Both the position numbers and the translations under genes were made by a program. Of a DNA stretch of 64,000 nucleotides, positions 42,979-54,219 are shown in pieces. The stretch is from NCBI GenBank assembly GCA_963989385.1, contig OZ022506.1, positions 62,693,434-62,757,433 of the forward strand, read 5' to 3'. Positions within the stretch are counted from its first letter, which is position 1. Each line of letters starts with the position of its first letter. Below the pieces are notes generated by a model. That model did not search any database. It was not told the origin of the DNA and was given only the letters and a program-made list of their open reading frames with translations. The DNA is from Ctena decussata (taxonomy: Eukaryota; Mollusca; Bivalvia; Lucinida; Lucinidae).

Positions 42979-44400
42979 TTACATATCTAGAGTATTCTTC
43001 CTTTTTAGCAGATGGAAAATGTAATGTGCTGTTTGTTTTACCATAGAAGATTCCTTTAGAGATAAAATTCTATAGAATTCAAAGAGTGATTTATTATTGT
43101 ATAAATTAAAAGGCAGAAATATTTGTCTTTTATCATCATATAGGTTACATTCAAAGGAGGTATGGAATTCATTCTCAATATAGTATGAGTTATAGAAGTG
43201 TCTCAGACAGTAGCTACAGGTTCTAAATTCCTTCGACTCCAGCATGTCTTCCCATTTAAATATTAAATTTATGATTTGAACATCTAAATTTGGCAACAGC
43301 TTTTCTAAGGTAAAATGACAGATCCAGACTTACATGTATGTATCGCTCTACGTTTAGCATTGGTTTAAAATGTTTGTTTTGTTCACATTACGCAGAAATT
43401 TCAATATCAGAAAGCCAGATTTGAATATTACAATTAAAGACACGTTGCCGACATTGGTTTAGGAATGCTGCTATATTTCCAACTACTTGTGATATCCACA
43501 CTAAACCAAAATCAAATCTATATAAAAGATCTCGTATTTTACTATCCCAGTTGGATCCTATTTCTGTATGTGATTTCAACATTAAATATCAACTTTTATC
43601 ATATGACGTCGCATTTGAGAGTGTAATAAAGCCATGCATTAAAAACGATAATCCACTAGTGGATTAAATATGCAAATTACGTCATAACGTTATGCGTTGA
43701 CGTCACGTTTTATAATGGCAAAATCGTGACGTTTAGTACAAAATTTGCTTATGAAATGCGATTTTAGGGCCATATGATAAATAGAATCTTGCATTCGTGC
43801 TCCTGTATTATTGAATTTATTAAACTCGTTGGGGAAAAACGATAAGATGCTCGGCAAAGCCTCGCATCTTATCTTTTTCCCCAACTCGTTTAATAAATTC
43901 AATAATACATGAGCACTCATGTAAGATCCTCTATTTATGGTATCTGTTCTGAGTCATACAAAGCAAATGACACCAATATTTAATGCATTTAAAATAGTAT
44001 GTTGTACACAAGAGATATCGGCCACATTCAACTAGAGCCATACAGTTGTTTACATTTCTAGACAAACCGAGGAATACTTTGCAAAAATTCGCTTGCACGG
44101 TTTCAATTTGTTCTTAAAATGTTATGTCCCCTACGGAAGCGTCCCCAGATTTCTGCAGCATAGCAAAGAACTGGTGTGACCATCGCATCAAATATTTTAA
44201 GCATATCGATATAATCAAAATAGCCAAAATTGCGCTGATATTGTAAAATTGACATGATTGACTGTCTACCTTGTGCCCTAACATATCATTAGCACGCGTC
44301 CATTTAGATTTGGGTGTAAACAGGCGAAATTGCGATCTAACCTGTATGTGCTGCTGTAACTCAAAGGCCTGCAATGACTGTTTCTGTTTTAGCTAAATAT
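42979..44400 (-). pseudogene. LINE-C remnant: C-terminal reverse-transcriptase polyprotein, broken
   Basis: Reading the minus strand from about 44400, fragments in shifting frames give TPKSKWTRAND, KIFDAMVTPVLCYAAEIWG (about 44180-44120), then after a frameshift ETVQANFCKVFLGL and ALVECGRYLLC (to about 43940). After the S2 insertion it continues with GSNWDSKIRDLLY, QRVFNCNIQIW (43400-43600) and a C..C...H...C cluster (CSYC, HTSFEC; about 43115-43215). This is the typical order downstream of the reverse-transcriptase palm in a mollusc LINE lineage different from LINE-A. At least one frameshift, one TGA and the insertion make it dead. Confidence 0.75.
43600..43933. mobile_element. Snapback element, copy S2, inserted in LINE-C
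   Basis: Begins catatgacgtcgc and ends gtaagatcctcta, with a 120-bp terminal hairpin at 43797-43916. tttat occurs on both sides (43595-43599 and 43934-43938) and may be the target duplication. The host LINE reads on across the insertion. Confidence 0.8.
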
Positions 44401-44505
44401 TGCCAATTAAATTCTGATATATCAATGAACAAGATGTTATCTACCCAGCCAGTATCAGTAATTGTTGTACTCGTTTCTATGTAAAAATATTCCCTGCTTT
44501 TTACA

Positions 44506-44780
44506 TAGAGGAGCTTACACGAGTGGTCATTTAATATGAAATTTATGAAACAAGCCTTCGGCGAGTTTCATAAATTTCATATGAAATGACCACTCGTGTA
44601 AGATTCTGTTTATCATATGACCCCTTGAAATGGGATTTTATCACCTTCAGAATAAACAGTATTTCAATAAGAAAACGCATTGTTGACACGGACGTTGTCA
44701 ATGGCTTTACGTGTACGTGCCAAAGTGTTATTACACGTGTGGTCATACGATTGTTATGACACGACGTGCGACGTCATATG
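44506..44780. mobile_element. Snapback element, copy S4
   Basis: Starts tagaggagcttacac, folds into a roughly 48-bp-arm hairpin (44508-44606, apex 'gccttcggcgag'), and ends 'gcgacgtcatatg', the inverse of the S1/S2 start. It is the opposite orientation of S1/S2. Confidence 0.75.
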
Positions 44781-44849
44781 ATAAACGTAATTTGTGTACA
44801 TACATATACACATGCATTTGGACAACAGAATTGCTGACAGTTGTGACAA

Positions 44850-45080
44850 AACAAGCAGTCTAGGTAATTAACCAGTCTTTTTTTATTCTCTAAAGATACA
44901 TCTTCATTACAGAACGGTGTCTGCTTCTGCGATTAATGCATTTTGATATTGATAAGTAATTTTCGTGTTCTTTCTGGGAGGCTGGTATTTCAATATGACA
45001 TGTTATAGCCGATGAAGAACAAGATACTAACGCTCTTACACAGTAATTGTCTGTTGTTATAGATTTATAACAGATCAGCG
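44850..45080 (+). repeat. Dispersed repeat, partner at 60885-61105 (inverted)
   Basis: Shares 'aagatacatctt', 'gataagtaattttc', 'gaggctggtatttcaatatg' and 'aagatactaac' with the inverse of 60885-61105. Only these two copies are in the window. Confidence 0.7.
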
Positions 45081-45268
45081 AAGTACTGTGGTTAGTCCTT
45101 TGGTATCGTATCATAACATTACGTTTATATGTAGCACCGTCGACTTCCTTGTACACAAGTAAAGGCTTGATACACTGTATCTAGAATCGACAAAACGACC
45201 TTTACCGCGGACACAGTAACGTTGAAACAGCCTTTGCAAATAAATAAATCAATCAACTGATGGTAATG

Positions 45269-46435
45269 TGCACAATCCGCGGTGAATGTAGAATAATCAG
45301 TTTCTGGTGCCAGAAGGAATGTATGGAAATGAAATTGGTCATTTCTTGTAGAATGATGCATATTTTTATCAAACTACACCATGTGGTTAAGCGTTATGAG
45401 CAATTTCACTCACTGACTACAGCGGAAGGACAAACAGACTGATGGACTTGCACAGCGATTAAAGTGCACACCTTTGGGTCGTGCAAAACTGCTTAGACTT
45501 TCGTCACCGTTTTGCATGCCGGTGGCTGGACAATGTTGAAATACATAAGTATACAAAATTTGAACCATATATACCACGGGGTTCAAGAGTTATGAGCATT
45601 TTCACTACTTGACCGTAAATTTTCAACTTGTGCTCAGCAAAGCCTCGTCCATCAAAAAAGACGGTTCTGCATGCGAGTCGTTAGATAATGTTGACATGTA
45701 TAAGTATGCAAAATTTTATCAAAATATAGAATGCGGTTCAAGAGTAATAAGCGTTTTCGCTACCTGATAATGGATGGACGGACGGACTCACACAGTGATT
45801 ATAGTGCAAACCTGCGGGTTGTGAAATAAGAGGTTTTGCATACCAGTGGCTGAGCAATATTAAATTACATAAGTATACAAAATTTGAAGCAAATATACCA
45901 AGCGGTCCAAGAGTTATGAGCATTTTCAATAAAAGAGCTCGACCGGCCAAATTGATGCTCGGTGAAGCCTCGTCACTGTTTTGCATACCAGTGGCTGGGT
46001 AATGTTAAATTACATAAGTATACAAAATTTGAAGCAAATATACCAAGCGGTCCAAGAGTTATGAGAATTTTCAATTAAAGAGCTCGACCGGCCAAATTGA
46101 TGCTCGGTAAAGCCTCGTCACTATTTTGCATACCAGTGGCTGGGCAATGTTAAATTACATAAGTACACAAAATTTGAAGCAAATATACCAAGCTGTCCAA
46201 GAGTTATGAGCATTTTCAATAAAAGAGCTCGACCGGCCAAATTGATGCTCGGTGAAGCCTCGTCACTGTTTTGCATACCAGTGGCTGTGTAATGTTAAAT
46301 TACATAAGTATACAAAATTTGAAGCAAATATACCAAGCGGTCCAAGAATTATGAGCATTTTCAATTAAAGAGCTTGACGGCCAAATTGATGCTCGGTGAA
46401 GCCTCGTCACTGTTTTGCATGCCGGTGGCTAGACT
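45269..46435. mobile_element. Core-repeat element P6a with 145-bp tandem units
   Basis: Left end 'tgcacaatccgcggt'. GGACGG microsatellite and 'agtgcaaacctgcgggttg' hairpin at about 45770-45822. Then about four nearly identical 145-bp units (marker 'tttgcataccagtggctgg', starts near 45836, 45979, 46124 and 46268). Related to P6b at 51094-53947. Confidence 0.65.
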
Positions 46436-46439
46436 ATGT

Positions 46440-47165
46440 TAAAATACATAAGCATAAATGCACATTTGTGTTAATATATATTTTCCTGTATCAACAGTAA
46501 ATTTATATAATGTCTTTCAACTTGACCTTTATTTAGTATATATCAATAGCTTTCAAGTGCACATGTAGCTTGCTTTCTCCAGTAACCTCCAAGGTCAAGG
46601 TCACAAAAACAAGAAAAATGCTAAAAATGCACATTTTGTTCATATTTTAAGTTCTGTGTCAACAGTAAATACAGATAATGTATTTGTCCTTGGTCTTTAT
46701 CGAATATATTTGCAATAATTTTGTAAAGCACATATAGCTTGTTTCCTGCAGTAGCTTCCAAGGTCAAGGTCAATTACACAAACACAAGAAAAATGCTAAA
46801 ATGCACATTTTCCTCACATTTTATGTTCTTTATCAACACTTAATAGAGCAAATGTCTTTGGACTTGGCCTTTATTTAATATATTACTATAGCTTTCAAAT
46901 GCACATATAGTTTGTTTCTTCCATTAACCTACAAGATCAAGGTCAAGGTCACAAAAACATAAAAATGCTAAAATGAACCTTTCATTCATATTTTGTGTTC
47001 CGTAACAACAGTAAATACAGAATGTGTATTTATACTTTGTCTTTATTTGGAATATTACAATAGCTTTCAAATACACGTACAGTTCGTTTCCTCCAGAAAC
47101 TCCCAAGGTCAAGGTCCAGGCCACAAAAGCAAGAAAAATGCTAAAAATGCACCTTTTCTTATTAA
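46440..47165 (+). repeat. Tandem array, about 180 bp x 4, with TCAAGGTCA sites
   Basis: Each unit has 'tcaacagtaaat', 'atagctttcaaa', 'gtttcctccagtaac' and one or more TCAAGGTCA. The same family in inverse orientation occupies 54660-55725. Confidence 0.8.
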
Positions 47166-47169
47166 AGAT

Positions 47170-47640
47170 ATACTCCCTTGATAATAATAACAAAAAACGA
47201 ATTGATGAGATACTTCATTCAAAACCTCCGACATGATCCAATAATACATTTGAAACAGAGCTTAGATAATAATATTTGCTTAAAGTGACATTAAACAAAC
47301 AAGAAGATAATTTTTTAAACTATCGCGGACCGCGCTCGAAAACGCATCATTGGACAAAAACAATTTATACATACGTCACAATCACGTGCACGAATAAGAA
47401 AAAATACGTGTACATGATCACATGACACACGTGGTCAAAATCGATATTCTTACAGGCCGTGAGGAAATAGGTAATTTGCATTTTAATTTGAAGATTATTT
47501 TGCATTCCACATTTGTCGAAAAAAACATGCATTTTTTCAAAACTTCTACGGTTAATTATGCGACTATTACATATTGTGTAACGAAATTTTGTTAAAATAT
47601 TTGTTTCTGAAAACGAGAAATAAACGAGGGAGAGAATCTT
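47170..47640. other. No gene recognised
   Basis: AT-rich with no repeat or coding signal that I can support. Confidence 0.4.
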
Positions 47641-47644
47641 TAAT

Positions 47645-48870
47645 ATTTTGTGTTCGGCATCAAAATTAAATGTAGAAAATGTATTTGTGCTTGGTCTTTA
47701 TTAAGTATACATCTCCTCTGAAATGACAAGGCTCATTCTTACCAAATTTCATATCTAGCATGTATAAGCAGAGGGAAACCAATAATACTGATTTTCATCC
47801 AAATCGCTTCGGAACTTTGGTTGCTATGGCAACTTAAAATTTCCATTGACTTGTATGGGAAAAATTGAAAATTTGCATTTATTGCTATCTCTCAGCAGAT
47901 AATTTGATTAATCTTTTACGGAAATGTTTCCTTGAGTTTCTCTCTATCAACCACATAAAATTTCTGTTAATTGCACAATTTGGTTGGTTGCCATGGCAAC
48001 CGAATGGTTAAAAGTAGAAAAAAATAATTCAAACACCATCTCCTCAGAAACTATGCAACCAATAAGGCTGAAACGTCACAGAAAGAGTCTTAGTACTTCT
48101 TTCTATAAAAGTGCTTTTTTCTTGGCAATTGCTTTAGCAGTTTGGTTGCTATGGCAGCTTAAAATTGCCATTGACTTATACTGTGAAAATGGTAAATTTG
48201 CATTTATTGCTATGTCACTGCAGATATTGTGCCAAATTTTTTATAGAAATGTTCCCAGAGTAGTCCTCAATCAGCCTTATTCAATTTATGCAAATTGCAC
48301 TACTTGGCTGATTGCCATTGCAACCAAATAGTTAAAAATAGAAAAGATATCAAAATATCATTTTTGCAGCAACTATGTAGCCAATAAAGCCCAAACTTTA
48401 CAGAAAGGGTTTTAATACTAGCCTCTATAGAATTAGTGTTTTTCATGGGAATTGCATTAGCAGTTAGGTTGTTATGGCAACTTATAGTTTCTATGGACTT
48501 ATAATGGGAAAAATGGAAATCGGCAATTTTATGCTACCTCACTTTTTCCTACCTCACTTTATTCGATTCGTTGCCATGGCAACATGAAGGAAAAAGTTTG
48601 AAACAATATTCAAAAATCTTTCCCACAGAAACCATATAGGGGAATGAAGCTGATCCTCTGCATACATGTTCTTGACATTAGTCACTACATGAATATTGTT
48701 CTTTTTTATTGTTGCTCACGTGGTTTCATTGCTATGGCATTTTAAAGTTTCCATAGACTTTTATTGGGAAAAGTGCAAATCGGCATTTATTTCTGTGTTA
48801 CTGCAATATTAAGGCGTAAAGTTTTACAAACATGTTTTTTATTGTAACTTCATCAATTTTGCTAATATAA
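47645..48870 (+). repeat. Tandem array, about 290 bp x 4, 'ttgctatggcaac'
   Basis: Units share 'ggttgctatggcaactta', 'tccattgactt' and 'gcatttattgctat'. The 115-codon frame at 47984-48331 is repeat sequence with a hydrophobic translation and is not supported as a gene. Confidence 0.7.
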
Positions 48871-48968
48871 ACTATGACAAGCATAACAAGTCAGTCAAAG
48901 TTGAAATTAGGCCATATTGTACAATTTACCTTTCAGTTACTTACCCCTGAGTGCTGAGGGTGAATGGA

Positions 48969-50460
48969 CTCAGGTGAGCTACAGTACCAATGGTCCTCTG
49001 GTTAGCTCACCTGAGCCAGAGTCTCCAGGGGAGCTTATAGTATAGGTAGGCTTCATTGTCCATCGTACGTCTGTCGTCCGTCCACAATTTCAAATGACTT
49101 CTCCTCTAAAACCATAGGCCAATTGTAACCAAATGTCATATGCAGGCTCCAGGGGTCTTATGAACGTTAATTTGTTTAAACATCCTGGTCACATGACCAA
49201 CATGGCCACAACGCCCATATATGATAAAAAGCCTTAAAAATCTTCACCAGAACCAATAGGCAGATGGCATTGAAACTTGGTATGGAGCACCGGGTAAGCG
49301 AGTACAACCAAGATTGTTTAAATTATGACCTTTGGTTGATTTTGACTGTTTTTACGGTAAGGTCAAATTTACTTCCTAGTGCTTTTATATGGCAAAATGC
49401 TAGAACGTAAGGTATCTTGGAAACCGTTGAAGATTTTGGGCTAAATTTGGTGTGTACAGCCATCTTACTGAGTACATGAAGATTTATGAGTACAAGAGAT
49501 CAAGGTCATTCTTTCTCTCATATTTCAACAATTTCAAACTTCTCCACAAAAGCAACTGGGCCAATTGTAACCAAATTTCACGTAGAGTCTCCAGGGGTTG
49601 ATGGAACAAAAATTTGTTCAAACGGTCCAGGTCACATGACCAACATGGCCGCCGCACCCATATATGGTAAAAAGCTTCAAAAATCTTCTTCTGCAGAACC
49701 AATAGACCAATGGCCAGGAAATTTGGTATGTAGCATAAAGTACTCAAGTACTACCATAATTGTTCAAATGATGATCTTAGGATGACCTTGACCTTTCTTA
49801 TGGCAAGGTCAAATATGAGAAAATACTAGAACTTAAGGTTTCATGGTAAGGTTTGAAGATTTTGGCCTAAAATTTGGTAAATACAGTCATTTTAATGAAT
49901 GCATGAAAATTTATGAGTACAAAAAGTCAAGGTCAATTTTTGACCTTTGACCCAGGTCTCTTATATTTTGACATTTTCAAACAGCATCTCAAAAGCCACT
50001 GTGCCAATTGTAACCAAAATTCATTTGTGAGCCTCCAGGGCTTGAGAGAATAAAAAGTTATTCAAACGATCCAGGTCACAAAATCAACATGGCCACCATG
50101 CCCATATATGGCAAAAACCTTTAAAAAAATTCTTCTAAGAACCAACTGACCAATGACCTTCAAACTTGATAAGTAGCATCGGGTTCTCAAGTTCTTCCAA
50201 GATTGTTCAAATTATGACCTTTGATTGACCTTGTCCTTTTTACAGCAAGTTCAAATATGGGAAAATGTTAGAACATAGATTTTTCGGGAAATTTTGAAGG
50301 TTTTAACCTAAAATTTGGGATATTCACTCAACTTAATGAGGTCATGAAGAATTATGAGAACAAGAGGTCAAGGTCATTTTTTGACTTTTGACCCAGGTCT
50401 TTCATATTTGGACATTTTCAAACATTACCTCAAAAGCCAAATTTCAACCAATTTTCATAT
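48969..50460. mobile_element. Helentron-like repeat array, left part (before T1)
   Basis: Starts with a hairpin of perfect 12-bp arms (ctcaggtgagct 48969-48980, agctcacctgag 49004-49015). Units of about 430 bp then share 'agagtctccaggg', 'caggtcacatgaccaacatg' and 'ccatatatg'. It is interrupted by T1 and resumes at 54220. Confidence 0.65.
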
Positions 50461-50467
50461 CGAGGGC

Positions 50468-50941
50468 ATAGTGCAAGGCTAGTCTAACTCCATATTTTGA
50501 AAATTTTTAGGAGAAGCAAAAAACTGATTATTACAGTACATAAACAAAATATTTATATGAAATTTGACACATTTACATAAAATATGAGAAGCAATGCTTA
50601 CATTAGTCAATTTTATTAATTACTTTTTTGTTAAATTAGGTTTTTGTGATTTAGACTACTTTTGCGTTACAAAGTTTAGTGCACGACTGGTCTAACTTGA
50701 GATAGACTTTTTTTTTCAAATGCAATATATAAGTCATTATAAAACAAATTTTAACAATTTGTACAGTTTGAAGGCAAAAACTCAATAACCATGAGCTGTG
50801 AAATAGCTATTTAACAACTTTCAACATTTAAAAAGACAATTTATATAACTTTTTTGTTCGTGCAAAACTAGTCTAACTTCAAATCCACTTTTTCTTAGCG
50901 CAATACTAGTCTATCTCAAGATAGACTAGTCTTGCACTAAG
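50468..50941. promoter_or_regulatory. Iterated subterminal motif of T1, left arm
   Basis: Copies of tRGTGCAARACTAGTCTAAC-like sequence lie at about 50469, 50678, 50859, 50897 and, inverted, 50919. Right-arm copies at about 54020 and 54191 are inverted. Candidate transposase-binding sites (inference). Confidence 0.6.
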
Positions 50942-51644
50942 TAAAATGAGGAAAATATTTTGAAATGAAAACAGTCCATGTTTTACTACCAAAAGCCTAT
51001 TTACTAAAGAGTTAAGAAAACACTGTACCTGTACCTAGACCTATGAACAGTTACAGACTATAAGGACTTGTACCTAAATCAACTGATGTTAATGTGCACA
51101 ACCCGTGGTAAATGTAGAATAATCAGTTTCTGGTGCCAGAAGGAATGTATGGAAATGAACTTGGTCATTTCTTGTAGAATGATGCATATTTTTGTCACAC
51201 TACACCATGTGGTTAAGAGATATGAGCAATTTCACTCACTGACTAAAGCGGAATGACAAACAGACTGATGGACTTGCACAGCGATTAAAGTGCACACCTG
51301 TGGGTCGTGCAATACTGTTTAGACTTTCGTCACCGCTTTGCATGCCGGTGGCTGGACAATGTTGAAATACATAAGTATACAAATTTGAACCATATATACC
51401 ACGGGGTTCAAGAGTTATGAGCATTTTCACTACTTGACCGTAAATTTTCAACTTGTGCTCAGCAAAGCATCGTCCATCGAAAAAGACGGTTATGCATGCG
51501 AGTCGTTAGATAATGTTGACATGTATAAGTATGCAAAATTTTATCAAAATATAGAATGCGGTTCAAGAGTAATAAGCGTTTTCGCTACCTGATAATGGAT
51601 GGACGGACGGACTCACACAGTGATTATAGTGCAAGTATACAAAA

Positions 51645-53079
51645 GGGGGGGGGTATCAATAAGGTGGGTTTTCTGCATCCTACCAAAGTTTTCTTTTTTT
51701 TAATGATGGTATACTCCAATGTGTCTAGTTTATTGGACCATATGTGACTTTGGTCGGAAAGCCCTACTTACTGAGCCATGGGTCCACAGAAGTGGGTGTG
51801 GTAATCCAACATTGTTTTAGCCTGTCTTGTTAAAACATTCTCATTTGGTAGAAGAGTATAACAGACAGACAGGATTTGATAAAATGATTTACAGAACATC
51901 TAAAATACATTTCTATATCATTTTATTTGGTTTAATTGAACATATGTTGTCAAAAAAGACTTCCTTTGACATTGAGCCTTTTTTGATATTTTTGTCCTCA
52001 ATTTTCAATATTTCTTGGCATTATTGTTAAATAAACAGACATGTTATCATTAAACTCATGTCAAGGAAGCATCTTGACAAGGACATTCAAATGATGTGAC
52101 CAGAATTTTACAATGACCTAGTATCCATGGTCGACTGAACACATTAATTTTCTTGGAAGATGGTTTTCTTTCAATTTTGACCTAGAATTACGAAACTTTG
52201 GTCAAATTACTATTGTAACTGCTATATTATGCCCAACGCCCACGCCACTAAAGGTGAGGGAATAGATATTGGCTTCAGTGCAGATCTCCTTGGCATCTGC
52301 ATCTGTGTATGTGTCACATATTAAGTCCTTCTTTGACCTTGAAAACAAGGTCAAGGTCATCAAAATCTGACCTTGACCTTGTTTCCAAGGTCAAAGAAGG
52401 ACTTAATATGTGACACAGACACAGATGCAGACGCCAAGGAGATCCGAACTGAAGCCAATATGTATTCTCTCACCTTTAGTGGCGGGGGTGTAGGGCATAA
52501 TATAGCAGTTAAAATAGTAATTTGACCAAAGTTTCGTAATTCTAGGTCAAAATCAAATGAAAAACCATCTTCCAAGCAAGTTTATGTGTTCAGTCAACCG
52601 TGAAAACTAGGTCATTGTAAAATTCTGCTTACATCATCCGAATGTCCTGGCCAGAGTGCTTCCTTGGCATGAGTTTGATGAAAACTGGTCTGTTTATTTA
52701 ACAATAATGCCAAGAAATATTGAAAATTCAGGACAAAAATATCAAAAAATGCTGAATGTCAAAGGAAGTCTTTTTTGACAACATATGATCAAATTAAACA
52801 AAATAAAATGATATAGAAATATAGTTGAGATGTTCTGTTAATCATTTTATGAAATCCTGTCTGTCTGTTGTACTCTTCTACCAAATGAGAATGTTTTTAC
52901 AAGACAGGCTAAAACCATGTTGGATTACCCCACCCATTTCTGTGGACCCATAGCTCAGTAAGTAGGGCTTTCCGACCAAAGTCACATATGGTCCAATAAA
53001 CTAGACACATTGGAGTATATCATCAGTTAAAAAAAGAAAACTTTGGTAGGATGCAGAAAACCCACCTTATTGATACCCG

Positions 53080-53128
<49 letters not shown>
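51645..53128. repeat. Large palindrome with G9 and C49 ends
   Basis: Arms 51654-52359 and 52368-53075 are reverse complements over about 700 bp with scattered differences. Matched landmarks are tatcaataaggtgggttttc versus gaaaacccaccttattgata, 'cagacagacaggatttgata', and 'tcacatattaagtcctt'. Only 8 bp separate the arms. A G run (51645-51653) and C run (53080-53128) cap the ends. It sits within a P6 unit between 'tatacaaaa' and 'tttgaagcaaat'. Confidence 0.9.
53080..53128 (+). repeat. 49-base C run
   Basis: Uninterrupted poly-C at the end of the palindrome. Its length may be affected by sequencing. Confidence 0.85.
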
Positions 53129-54219
53129 TTTGAAGCAAATATACCAGGTGGTCCAAGAGTTATGAGCATTTTCAATAAAAGAGCTTGACCGCCCCCCCCC
53201 TCCCTTTGAAGCAAATATACCAAGTGGTCCAAGAGTTATGAGCATTTTCAATAAAAGAGCTTGACCGGCCATATTGATGCTCAGTGAAGCCTCGTCACTG
53301 TTTTGCATATCAGTGGCTGGGCAATGTTAAATTACAATGTAAATTACATAAGTGTACAAAATTTGAAGCAAATATACCAAGCGGTCAAAGAGTTATGAGC
53401 ATTTTTAATAAAAGAGCTTGACCGGCCAAATTGATGCTCGGTGAAGCCTTGTCACTGTTTTGCATACCAGTGGCTGGGCAATGTTAAATTACATAAGTAT
53501 ACAAAATTTGAAGCAAATATACCAAGCGGTCCAAGAGTTATGAGAATTTTCAATAAAAGAAGCTCGACTGGCCAAATTGATGCTCAGTGAAGCCTCGTCA
53601 CTGTTTTGCATACCGGTGGTTGGACTATGTTAAAATACATAAGCATACAAAAATTGAACTATATTTACCGCGGTGATCAAGAGTTTTGAGCATTTTCAGT
53701 AGTTGGCCGTAAATTTCCAACTTGTGCCCAGCAAAGCCTCGTCCATCAAATAAGGTTCTTATGCATGCGCGTCGTTAGACAATGTTGACATGTTTAAGTA
53801 TGCAAAATTTTGTCAAAATATCCCATGCGGTTCAAGAGTTATATGCGTTTTCGCTCACTGATAACCGTTTTCGCTGACTGATAACGGACGGACGGACGGG
53901 CAGACGGACTCACACAGTGATTATAGTGCAAACCTGCGGGTTGTGCAATTTATAAAACTGAAAACTTAGCCATTTATCCACGGTATGCTCTTTCAAATCA
54001 AATTTGTCTCATTGAAGTGAGACTAGTCTTGCGCTAAAGATTTGGCTCATCGAACATTTTTAAATTAGGAATAAAAGCATTTTTTTTTTTTTTTTTTTTG
54101 CAAAAACATGAATCTTCATATTTTCAAAGAATGTGTATTTGACCATCAAGTTTTCAAAACTGCAAAAGAGTGAATCTGTGAAAAATAGTGAGTTAGACCA
54201 GTCTTGCACTGAGCCCTCG

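Larger units (their letters stand above)
51094..53947. mobile_element. P6b core-repeat element with inverted ends
   Basis: Left 'tgcacaacccgtggt' and right 'cctgcgggttgtgca' are inverted ends. It contains the GGAC microsatellite (51600-51611; 53885-53905) and 145-bp units (53129-53600). It is split by the palindrome at 51645-53128. Confidence 0.7.
50461..54219. mobile_element. T1: 3.76-kb TIR element
   Basis: Left end cgagggcatagtgcaaggct, right end complement of 'gaccagtcttgcactgagcc' plus ctcg; inverted similarity about 33 bp. A subterminal motif of the type gtgcaagactagtctaact is iterated in both arms. Flanks show only a possible 2-bp AT duplication. The interior is filled by P6b and shows no transposase frame. 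Confidence 0.7.

Noticed and set aside
45830..46435. CRISPR-like regular repeats
   Set aside because: The 145-bp units are contiguous with no unique spacers, and the DNA is eukaryotic.
47984..48331. 115-codon ORF with a hydrophobic segment
   Set aside because: It lies entirely in the 290-bp tandem array and includes two repeat units.
53023..53308. Glycine-rich ORF
   Set aside because: It is the translation of the 49-base C run on the minus strand.
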